Part shown: positions 54,593-61,848 of the stretch, in pieces
Numbering within the stretch: position 1 is the stretch's first letter
Layout: each line of letters begins with the position of its first letter
Assembly: GCA_009842675.1 (NCBI GenBank)
Contig: VYEX01000013.1
Location: 1-61,848, forward strand
DNA: 61,848 bases
Origin: Acidimicrobiia bacterium
GTDB taxonomy: Bacteria; Actinomycetota; Acidimicrobiia; Acidimicrobiales; Bin134
Direction: 5' to 3'
Notes under the pieces: generated by a model
The model's database searches: none
What the model saw: the letters and a program-made list of their open reading frames with translations, nothing else
Told to the model about the DNA's origin: nothing
Made by a program: the position numbers and the translations under genes

Positions 54593-55915
54593 ATGGCGAT
54601 GAGCGACGATCTGTTTGCCGCCGCCGCTGCCGAGCGCCTGGCCAAGACCGCGCCGCTGGCCGACCGGCTCCGGCCGAACAACCTGGACGAGCTGGTGGGC
54701 CAGGAGCACCTTCTCGGCCGGGGCAAGCCGCTGCGCAGCCTCATCGAGTCGGACAGGCTGTCGTCAGCCATCTTGTGGGGGCCGCCGGGCACGGGCAAGA
54801 CCACCATTGCCCGTTTGGTGGCCGGCACCACCGCCCAGGCCTATGTCCAGCTCTCCGCAGTCGCTGCTTCGGTCAAGGACGTGCGGGAGGTCATGGCCTC
54901 GGCCCGCGACCGCATTGGCCAGCACAATCAGGGCACGATCTTGTTCCTCGATGAGGTCCATCGCTTCAACCGGGCTCAGCAGGACGCCCTATTGCCCGCA
55001 GTGGAGTCTGGGCTCATTACGCTGATCGGGGCCACCACCGAGAACCCGTACTTCGAGGTGAACCCGCCGCTGCGGTCCCGCTCCACCCTGTTCCGTCTCG
55101 AGCCCCTGGACACCGATGCGCTGGGCGATTTGCTGCGCCGAGGGCTGCGGGCTGAGGGTGCCGAAGCCGACGACGAAGCGCTGGACCACCTGGCGACCCA
55201 GTCCGCCGGAGACGGCCGCCAAGCCCTGACCAGCCTGGAGGTGGCCGTGGCCCTGGCCTCAGCCCGTCCCGGCGACCCGCCCCGGGTCACCCTGGCTGAT
55301 GCCGAGGACGCCTTGGGGGCCAGCGCAGTCCGCTACGGCCGCGATGAGCACTACGACGTCATCAGCGCCTTCATCAAGAGCCTGCGGGGGTCCGATCCCG
55401 ATGCCGGGCTGTACTGGCTGTCCCGGATGCTGGAGGCGGGGGAGGATCCCCGGTTCATTGCCCGCCGGATGGTGATTCTGGCCTCAGAGGACATCGGCAT
55501 GGCCGACTCCCAGGCATTGGTGGTGGCCGATGCGGCGGCCCGAGCGGTGGAGTTTGTCGGGCTGCCCGAAGCGCAACTCAACCTGGCCCATGCGGTGGTG
55601 TATCTGGCCACCGCCCCCAAGTCGAACACCGTCACCACTGCGCTGGGGAAGGCCCGAGCCGACGCCGGTGACGGCAGCGGAGAGGTGCCGCCCCATCTCC
55701 GAGACGCCCACTATCAGGGGGCAGCCGGTCTAGGGCACGGCAAGGGCTACGTGTATCCTCATGATGATCCCCAGGGCTGGGTGAGCCAGCAATATCGCCC
55801 TGATCGCTTTGAGGACGAACGCTATTACCATCCTTCAAGACACGGTGCCGAAGAGGAGATACGCCAGCGAATGATGGGCCGGAAAACCGACAGCAACGAC
55901 AGCGAGGAAAGCTGA
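54593..55915 (+). CDS. rarA: Replication-associated recombination protein A (RarA/MgsA AAA+ ATPase)
   Basis: A 440-residue clamp-loader-like ATPase: ADRLRPNNLDELVGQEHLL, Walker A WGPPGTGKTT (62-71), Walker B LFLDEVHRFN, sensor GATTENPYFEVN, and the C-terminal tetramerisation domain with GLGHGKGYVYPHDDP. It acts at stalled replication forks. ATG at 54593 or 54599. Ends in a TGATG overlap with the next small gene. Confidence 0.93.
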   Translation: MAMSDDLFAAAAAERLAKTAPLADRLRPNNLDELVGQEHLLGRGKPLRSLIESDRLSSAILWGPPGTGKTTIARLVAGTTAQAYVQLSAVAASVKDVREVMASARDRIGQHNQGTILFLDEVHRFNRAQQDALLPAVESGLITLIGATTENPYFEVNPPLRSRSTLFRLEPLDTDALGDLLRRGLRAEGAEADDEALDHLATQSAGDGRQALTSLEVAVALASARPGDPPRVTLADAEDALGASAVRYGRDEHYDVISAFIKSLRGSDPDAGLYWLSRMLEAGEDPRFIARRMVILASEDIGMADSQALVVADAAARAVEFVGLPEAQLNLAHAVVYLATAPKSNTVTTALGKARADAGDGSGEVPPHLRDAHYQGAAGLGHGKGYVYPHDDPQGWVSQQYRPDRFEDERYYHPSRHGAEEEIRQRMMGRKTDSNDSEES

Positions 55916-56163
55916 TGGCCAAGCGATTCGTATGGTTCGCCGCGGGGGCGGGTGCGGGTGCGGCCGGAGCATCTTATGTGCGTCGCAAACTGCGCCAAGC
56001 CGCCCAGCGGGCTGTTCCGATTCGACCGAGTTCTGGTGCCAGCGCTCGAGTCAAGGCGGCGGCTGCTGAGGCTCGGGCTGCATTGGCCGAGGGCACCGCT
56101 GCGGTTCGGCGCTATCGGGCCGAGATCGCTCGCCGGTCTCTCGACGATCCGCCGGGGCGATAG
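55915..56163 (+). CDS. Small hypothetical protein between rarA and alaS
   Basis: An 82-residue basic protein with an N-terminal glycine/alanine-rich hydrophobic segment (about 4-22) and an Ala/Arg-rich helical remainder. The position between rarA and alaS matches small actinobacterial proteins of unknown function. Coupled to rarA by TGATG and nine bases before alaS. Confidence 0.7.
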   Translation: MAKRFVWFAAGAGAGAAGASYVRRKLRQAAQRAVPIRPSSGASARVKAAAAEARAALAEGTAAVRRYRAEIARRSLDDPPGR

Positions 56164-56172
56164 GACGGCGCA

Positions 56173-58749
56173 TTGACCCCCAAACGAGCCCAGGAGATCC
56201 GCAGCGCATTCACCTCCTTCTTCGGAGAGCGAGGCCACGCCGTGCTTCCGTCGGCCAGCCTTATCCCCCGCGACCCCACTGTGCTGTTCACTGTGGCCGG
56301 CATGGTGCCGTTCAAGCCCTATTTCCTAGGGGAGGAGACCTCTCCCCACCCCCGCGCCGTCACCGTACAGAAGTGCGTGCGGGCCGGAGGCAAACACAAC
56401 GACTTGGACGAGATCGGGCTCACCCGCCGCCATCTCACCTTCTTCGAGATGCTGGGTAATTTCAGCTTCGGCGACTACTTCAAGACCGAGGCCATCGACT
56501 GGGCCTGGGAGTTCGTCACCGAGAACCTGGGCTTCGACCCCGACCGGCTGTGGATCACCGTCCACCTCAGCGACGATGAGGCCGCCGAGATCTGGCGGGA
56601 TGTGGCCGGCGTGTCTCCCGACCGCATTCAGCGGATGGACGAGGACAACTACTGGCGCATGGCCGACACCGGTCCGTGCGGTCCCTGCTCGGAGATCTTC
56701 TTCGACAAGGGGCCGGAGTTCGGCCCCGACGGCGGCCCGGCCCACGGCGGCGACGAGCGGTTTTTGGAGTTCTGGAACCTGGTCTTCATGCAATACGACC
56801 AGCGCCCCGACGGCCAGGTCCCGCTGCCCAAGCCCAGTATCGACACCGGGGCCGGCCTGGAGAGGATCCTCACCCTGATCCAAGGGGTGGAGTCGGTATT
56901 CGACATCGACGAGATGGCCGAGTTAGTGGGGGAGGCATCGGCGGTGACCGGGGCGAAGCTGGGCGCAGCCGAGCACAGCGACGTCACCCTGCGGATACTG
57001 GCCGAGCATGCCCGCACCATGACCTTCCTCATCTCCGACGGGGTGTTCCCCTCAAACGAGGATCGGGGCTACGTGCTGCGCCGCATCATGCGCCGGGCCA
57101 TTCGCCGGGCCTATCTGCTCGGAGTCACCGACGTTGTGACCCCCCAGCTGGTCGACAAGGTGGTCGACATCATGGGCACTGACTACCCCGACATTGCCGA
57201 CAACCACAGCTTCATCCGCGACGTGGTCGCCCGCGAGGAGGAGGGGTTCCGGGCCACCCTCGCTCAGGGTTCCCAGATATTGGACGACGCCATCGACCGC
57301 CTCGGCGACGACGAACCCTTGGCGGGCGACCTGGCCTTCTTGTTGCACGACACCTATGGCTTCCCGGTAGAGGTCACCGAGGAGACTGCTCGGGAACGGG
57401 GAGTGGCTGTCGACCGAGCCGGTTTCGACCAGCACATGGAAAGCCAGCGCTCTCGGGCCCGACAGGATTTCGATGCCCGCCACCGCACGTCGGCCGACGT
57501 CTCGTCTTACGCCTCCCTGGTGGCCGAACACGGTCCCACTGAGTTCATCGGTCGAGACTTCGACAGCGCTGAAGCCGTGGTCTTGGCCGTCACCGACGAC
57601 GGCATCGTGTTGGACCGGTCCCCGTTCTATGCCGAAGCCGGCGGCCAGGTCGGCGATACCGGAACGATCACCTCTCCCACTGGCCGGGCCGATGTAACCG
57701 ACACCACCTATGTGGTGCCCGATCTGCACCTCCACCACGCCAAGGCCATCTATGGCGAGATCGCCCCCGGTCAAACGGTGATCGCGGCCATCCACGCCGA
57801 CCGCCGGGCCGCCATTCGCCGCAATCACACTGCGACCCATCTGCTGCACTGGGCACTGAAAGAAGTCCTGGGCGACCACGTCAAACAGCAGGGCTCACTG
57901 GTGGCTGACGACCGGCTGCGCTTCGACTTCACCCACTTCGAGGCACTGACCGACGAGCAGATCTTCGAAATCGAGCGATTGGCCAACGCCGACATCCTGG
58001 ACAATCCCGCTACCCGGAACTACGAGACGTCCATGGCCGAGGCCATGGATGCCGGAGCCATTGCCTTTTTTGGCGACAAATATGGCGACCGGGTGAGGGT
58101 GCTCGAGGCCGGGCCCCACTCCATCGAGCTGTGCGGGGGCACCCACGTTCGGGCCCTGGGTGATATCGGCCCAGTCAAGATCGTCTCCGAGGGGTCGATC
58201 GGGGCCAACATCCGCCGCATTGAGGCGGTGAGCGGCACCCGCCCGGTCGAGCTGCTCACCGAGCGGGAGGAGGTCATGGCCGAGACTGCCGAACGCCTAG
58301 GTGTGCCCTTCGACCAGCTCCTGGTGGGCGCCGACAAGCGAATGGCCGAGATCAAGAGCCTCCGCGCCGAGTTGGCCGAACTCCGCCAGGCTGCATCCTC
58401 CGACCAATCCGGAGATCTGGCCCAGCAGGCCGTCGACGGGGTGGTAGTGGCTTCCGTCGAGGGCGTGGACCGCGGCCAGCTGCGGGATCTCGCCATTGCC
58501 ACCCGAGACCGCCCTGGCGTGGTCGCCGTAGTGCTGGGCGGGGCGCCCGAAGGCGGCGGCGCGGCCCTGGTGGCGGCGGTGGCCCCCGATTGCAATTTGA
58601 ACGCCGGCGAGCTCATCGCCGAAGCGGCCGCCACCATCGGCGGCGGCGGCGGACGCGACGCCAAGTTGGCCATTGCGGGCGGCCGGGACCCATCCCGTCT
58701 CGATGAGGCCCTCGAGCAAGTGCGAGCCGCTGCTGGCATTGGCGGCTGA
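56173..58749 (+). CDS. alaS: Alanyl-tRNA synthetase
   Basis: An 858-residue enzyme: class II aminoacylation core (about 1-240), tRNA-recognition helices, editing domain with HTATHLLH and CGGTHV (zinc site), and the C-terminal dimer domain ending GGGGRDAKLAIAGG. It recognises the G3:U70 pair, the same feature seen in the two tRNA-like elements at 29061-29211. The TTG at 56173 gives MTPKRAQEIRSAF. Confidence 0.96.
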   Translation: MTPKRAQEIRSAFTSFFGERGHAVLPSASLIPRDPTVLFTVAGMVPFKPYFLGEETSPHPRAVTVQKCVRAGGKHNDLDEIGLTRRHLTFFEMLGNFSFGDYFKTEAIDWAWEFVTENLGFDPDRLWITVHLSDDEAAEIWRDVAGVSPDRIQRMDEDNYWRMADTGPCGPCSEIFFDKGPEFGPDGGPAHGGDERFLEFWNLVFMQYDQRPDGQVPLPKPSIDTGAGLERILTLIQGVESVFDIDEMAELVGEASAVTGAKLGAAEHSDVTLRILAEHARTMTFLISDGVFPSNEDRGYVLRRIMRRAIRRAYLLGVTDVVTPQLVDKVVDIMGTDYPDIADNHSFIRDVVAREEEGFRATLAQGSQILDDAIDRLGDDEPLAGDLAFLLHDTYGFPVEVTEETARERGVAVDRAGFDQHMESQRSRARQDFDARHRTSADVSSYASLVAEHGPTEFIGRDFDSAEAVVLAVTDDGIVLDRSPFYAEAGGQVGDTGTITSPTGRADVTDTTYVVPDLHLHHAKAIYGEIAPGQTVIAAIHADRRAAIRRNHTATHLLHWALKEVLGDHVKQQGSLVADDRLRFDFTHFEALTDEQIFEIERLANADILDNPATRNYETSMAEAMDAGAIAFFGDKYGDRVRVLEAGPHSIELCGGTHVRALGDIGPVKIVSEGSIGANIRRIEAVSGTRPVELLTEREEVMAETAERLGVPFDQLLVGADKRMAEIKSLRAELAELRQAASSDQSGDLAQQAVDGVVVASVEGVDRGQLRDLAIATRDRPGVVAVVLGGAPEGGGAALVAAVAPDCNLNAGELIAEAAATIGGGGGRDAKLAIAGGRDPSRLDEALEQVRAAAGIGG

Positions 58750-59183
58750 TGGGGGCACGAGCGCTGGGAATCGACCTCGGCGAGCGCCGCATCGGCGTGG
58801 CCGTCTCCGACTCCGACGGCCGGGTGGCCACCCCGCTGACCGTCATCAAGCGCTCCGGCAGCCGGCACCAAGACCACCGGAAGATCGCCGAGTTGGTCGA
58901 AGAATACGAGGCTGGGGTGGTGGTGGTGGGCCTGCCCCTGTCGCTGGACGGCGGCACCGGCCCGGCCGCCATCGGCGCCCAGGACGAGGCCCAGCAGCTT
59001 GAGTCTGCGGTGAAGGTGCCGGTGTTGACCCACGACGAACGGTTGACAACGGTCATCGCTGAGCAATCGCTGGCCGAGTCCGGCCTCAGCGGCAAGGCGC
59101 GCCGCCGCCGGGTCGACATGGTGGCCGCTTCGGTCATTTTGCAGGGCTGGCTCGATGCCTCCAATTCGGAGTCGAAACCGTGA
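58749..59183 (+). CDS. ruvX: Putative pre-16S rRNA nuclease / Holliday junction resolvase homologue (RuvX/YqgF)
   Basis: A 144-residue RNase H-fold protein: LGIDLGERRIGVAVSD, VVVGLPLSLDG, and DERLTTVIAEQSL, with the late aspartate in VDMVAASVILQ. The family matures 16S rRNA 5' ends. TGATG overlap with alaS. Confidence 0.92.
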   Translation: MGARALGIDLGERRIGVAVSDSDGRVATPLTVIKRSGSRHQDHRKIAELVEEYEAGVVVVGLPLSLDGGTGPAAIGAQDEAQQLESAVKVPVLTHDERLTTVIAEQSLAESGLSGKARRRRVDMVAASVILQGWLDASNSESKP

Positions 59184-59235
59184 CAGGGGTTCCCTCGCAA
59201 AGTTGGCTGGACGCCACCGGCGAGAAGGCGCAGCC

Positions 59236-60378
59236 GTGAGCGATGACGGCGAACCGGCCTATCGACCCCCGGTTGTCATAACAGACGACGGCGATCCGCA
59301 AGACTGGGATTGGTTGCCTCGAAGAACCTCGACTCTCACCCGGGTGATCATCCTGCTGGGCCTGATGGGCGTGGTGGTGCTGATCGCCACGCTGCTGGTC
59401 AAGGGCTGGATCGATGATCGCCTCGACCCTCCCGGCGACGAGGGCCCCCAGCTGGTGGTCAACATCCCCCAGGGGGCGTCCATCAACGACATCGCCCGCA
59501 TCCTCGAGGATGAGGGGGTGGTGGCCAACTCCACGGTGTTCCGCTACTACCTGCGCTACAAAGACGCCAGCGACTTCCAGGCCGGCAACTACGTCTTGTA
59601 CGAGAACATGGCGGTGTGGGAGGCCAAAGACGTGCTGCTGGCCGGACCCGACCCCGGCCCGGCGGCAGATGCCTTCAGAGTGGTGTTGCCCGAGGGCCTC
59701 ACCCTGGCCCAGATCCAGGGCGAGCTGCTTGCCCAGGTCTCTACCTTCAATGCCGACGACTTAGCCCGGGCCATCGCCTTCCCGCCGGTGCGGTCCGACT
59801 ACCAGCCCGCCAACAGCACCTTGGAGGGGGTGCTGTTCCCCGACACCTATCTGCTCGACGGAGCCACCGCCGACGATGAGGCCGCCCTCGTCGTCCGCCT
59901 GGTGGAGCAGTTCGATCGGGTGGCCTCCGAGGCAGGCCTGGACACCGCCCCCGAAACGGTGAGGGTGACCCCCTATGAAGCGGTCATTGTGGCGTCGCTC
60001 ATAGAAAAGGAGGCCCTGATCGACGAGGACCGGGCCAAGATTGCCCGGGTGATCTACAACCGACTGGGCTTGGACATGCCGCTTCAGATCGACGCCGCGG
60101 TGCGCTACGCGGTGAACAAGCCGTCTGAGCCACTGACCCTCGCCGACTTGCGGGTGGACAACCCCTACAACGTGTACAACCGCACCGGCCTTCCCCCCGG
60201 CCCCATCGCCGCTCCCGGGCGGGCATCGCTGGAGGCTGCGTTGAATCCCGCCGACGGGTTCTGGCTGTTCTATGTGCGAACCGACGATCCGGTGCCCGGC
60301 GCCCACACCTTCAGCAACACCTTCGAAGAACACGAGGCCGCGACAGCCATTTGCCGGGAAAGGGACCTGGGGTGCTGA
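59236..60378 (+). CDS. mltG: Endolytic murein transglycosylase
   Basis: A 380-residue YceG/MltG protein: a cytoplasmic N-terminus of about 30 residues, one membrane segment (about 38-60), a LysM-like part (VNIPQGASINDIARIL) and the catalytic region with the glutamate in ASLIEKEA (about 252-259). It cuts nascent glycan strands. The GTG at 59236 follows GAGAAGG at six bases. Confidence 0.92.
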   Translation: MSDDGEPAYRPPVVITDDGDPQDWDWLPRRTSTLTRVIILLGLMGVVVLIATLLVKGWIDDRLDPPGDEGPQLVVNIPQGASINDIARILEDEGVVANSTVFRYYLRYKDASDFQAGNYVLYENMAVWEAKDVLLAGPDPGPAADAFRVVLPEGLTLAQIQGELLAQVSTFNADDLARAIAFPPVRSDYQPANSTLEGVLFPDTYLLDGATADDEAALVVRLVEQFDRVASEAGLDTAPETVRVTPYEAVIVASLIEKEALIDEDRAKIARVIYNRLGLDMPLQIDAAVRYAVNKPSEPLTLADLRVDNPYNVYNRTGLPPGPIAAPGRASLEAALNPADGFWLFYVRTDDPVPGAHTFSNTFEEHEAATAICRERDLGC

Positions 60379-61223
60379 TCCCCATCGGGCTGGATCCCGA
60401 TGCCGAGGTCGCCGCCGGGGTGATCGGCTTTCCTATTCGCCACTCGCTGTCCCCGGTCATCTGCCAGGCCGCGTTCGACGGGCTTGGCTTGGATTGGGTC
60501 TACGCCGCCTTCGAGGTGGCGCCGGGAGAGGCGGCCAGGGCGCTTGATGAAATGCGGGACCGGGGCATGGCTGGCCTGTCGGTGACCATGCCCCACAAAG
60601 CCGACGTGGCTTCCGCGGTCGACGAGCTGAGCCCCGCAGCGGCGGCGCTGGGGGTAGTGAACTGCGTGGCCCGCGATGGCGAGCGGCTTGTTGGCCACAA
60701 CACCGACGGCGCCGGATTCTGCGATGCCCTATTGGCCGAAGGGGTGGAGCTGGCCGGGATCAGTTGCGCGGTTTTGGGTGCAGGAGGGGCCGCCCGGGCG
60801 GTGGTGGCCGAGTTGGCCCGCCGCGAGGTCGGCGAGGTGGCGGTGATCGCCCGCCGCCCCGAGGCCGCCGCATCGGCCGCCGCGTTGGCTGGATCGACGG
60901 GCACCACGGCCAGCCTGGCCGACATAGGGCGATTCCGCTTGGTGGTTAACGCCACCCCGGTGGGAATGGCCGAGACCGAGGGTGCCGGCAACGTGCCCTT
61001 GGATCCCGACCTGCTCCATGGCGGCCAGCATGTGGCCGAGCTGGTCTACAACCCGCTCCATACCCCGCTGCTGGCCGAATGCCACCGCCGCGGCGTGCCC
61101 GCCTCCACCGGTGTGGGGATGCTGGTGTACCAGGCCGCCCACGCCGTGCGGATCTGGACCGGGGCCGATCCGCCGGTTGAGGCCATGACCGCCGCGGCCA
61201 CCGAGGCGCTCAAGGGCAGATGA
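60372..61223 (+). CDS. aroE: Shikimate dehydrogenase
   Basis: A 283-residue AroE: FPIRHSLSPVICQAAF for shikimate binding, the catalytic lysine in TMPHKADV, NTDGAGF, and the NADP loop GAGGAARAV with ARR. It reduces 3-dehydroshikimate in aromatic amino acid synthesis. The GTG at 60372 overlaps the mltG end; TTG at 60351 is a less likely alternative. Confidence 0.93.
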   Translation: MLIPIGLDPDAEVAAGVIGFPIRHSLSPVICQAAFDGLGLDWVYAAFEVAPGEAARALDEMRDRGMAGLSVTMPHKADVASAVDELSPAAAALGVVNCVARDGERLVGHNTDGAGFCDALLAEGVELAGISCAVLGAGGAARAVVAELARREVGEVAVIARRPEAAASAAALAGSTGTTASLADIGRFRLVVNATPVGMAETEGAGNVPLDPDLLHGGQHVAELVYNPLHTPLLAECHRRGVPASTGVGMLVYQAAHAVRIWTGADPPVEAMTAAATEALKGR

Positions 61224-61245
61224 GCCGGGCAACCGGGGGCGAGCG

Positions 61246-61848
61246 GTGAGCACGGCAGCCATGGTCATTGCCGGGGTGGCTATCGGCATCGTGGCGGGCC
61301 GATTCCTGCTACCGCTCGTGTGGAGCTTCAAAGTGCGCAACAGCCGCTCCCTGCGAGTGATGGTCCCGCTGTCCACCGCCGCCGCCTTGGGGGCGGCCGG
61401 CGGCCTACTGGGCACCACCTGGGATGTGGTGCCGGTGTGGGCGCTGTTCGTTGCCCTGGTCGCCGTCACCACCGTGGATCTGTTCCACTACCGCATCCCC
61501 AACGCCATCGTGTTCCCCGCCGTGCTGGTTCTGCTGGCGCTTATGACCCTCATCTCGCTGCTGCGACACCAGCCGGGGGCCATAGGCCAAGCAGTGGCCG
61601 CCGCCGGGCTCTACGGCGGCATCATGGCCGTGTTGCACACCGCCTCAAGGGGCAGTCTCGGGTGGGGCGATGTGAAGCTGTCGCTGCCGTTGGGCCTGGT
61701 TCTGGGCTGGGTGGGGTCGGGCTATGGCCAGTCTTTGCTGGCCGTGCTGCTTGCCCTCGGCCTGGCCTCTGTGCTGGGGGCCATCATGGGCCTGTTCGTG
61801 TGGGGCGTTAGGGCCCTGGGCATTGAACTCCTCCCCGACCCCCTGGCC
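61246..61848 (+). CDS. Prepilin peptidase (A24 family), cut off by window edge
   Basis: The 201 visible residues hold about six membrane segments and both catalytic aspartates: DLFHYRIPN (near 81) and GWGDVKL (near 142). The N-terminal methyltransferase domain of classical PilD is missing, as in many actinobacterial forms. It processes type IV pilin-like or Flp pre-pilins. GTG start at 61246. The same position is held by Rv2551c in M. tuberculosis. Confidence 0.87.
   Translation, partial: MSTAAMVIAGVAIGIVAGRFLLPLVWSFKVRNSRSLRVMVPLSTAAALGAAGGLLGTTWDVVPVWALFVALVAVTTVDLFHYRIPNAIVFPAVLVLLALMTLISLLRHQPGAIGQAVAAAGLYGGIMAVLHTASRGSLGWGDVKLSLPLGLVLGWVGSGYGQSLLAVLLALGLASVLGAIMGLFVWGVRALGIELLPDPLA

Overview
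The window looks like a chromosomal piece of a high-GC actinobacterium, most likely of the class Acidimicrobiia. Reasons: the genes are dense and GC-rich; many starts are GTG or TTG, and several lie only 6-9 bases after a -10-like hexamer (leaderless style); there is a mycothiol ligase (MshC type), F420-linked enzymes (an LLM oxidoreductase and an NpdG-like reductase), an InhA-like enoyl reductase and a PgsA-PatA-PimA phosphatidylinositol mannoside set. Gene order from thrS to the prepilin peptidase follows the order known from Mycobacterium tuberculosis (thrS-HIT-pgsA-patA-pimA-pdxS-pdxT-yebC-ruv-yajC-secDF-apt-rel-hisS-aspS-rarA-alaS-ruvX-mltG-aroE). The taxon is an inference.

Layout. 1-8188 is an accessory catabolic region: a cut-off MDR oxidoreductase, an amidohydrolase, two tandem duplicated arylsulfatases and a third, convergent sulfatase. 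8297-12239 is an ABC importer whose binding lipoprotein carries two copies of the same ligand-binding domain. 12267-14324 is a DNA methyltransferase flanked by two small membrane coiled-coil proteins. 14394-19485 (minus strand) is a MarR-controlled ABC exporter operon. 19548-25596 holds two CNNM/CorC proteins, an F420-dependent oxidoreductase, an enoyl reductase, an NpdG-like protein and MshC. 25687-26366 is a VapBC toxin-antitoxin pair.

26389-29258 is the most unusual part. The thrS-HIT pair lies in reverse orientation to its usual partners and is bounded by a perfect 25-base inverted repeat. Beside the right repeat lie two tandem 70-base tRNA-like elements with an alanine-type acceptor stem (G3:U70) but no ordinary anticodon arm, preceded by two strong hairpins.

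29262-47147 is the conserved backbone: phospholipid/PIM synthesis, a peptidase-like protein that has lost its HEXXH motif, pyridoxal phosphate synthase, YebC, RuvCAB (also reversed), queA and tgt (the latter without its zinc cysteines), the Sec accessory genes, apt and rel. 47144-51442 is a minus-strand insert of lower GC holding a membrane protein, an enolase-superfamily enzyme, a GH3-family ligase and a fatty acid hydroxylase. 51556-61848 returns to the backbone with hisS, aspS, rarA, alaS, ruvX, mltG, aroE and a cut-off prepilin peptidase. I saw no phage, IS element, CRISPR array or rRNA. The only gap of more than 300 bases is 28921-29261, described under its RNA and repeat features.
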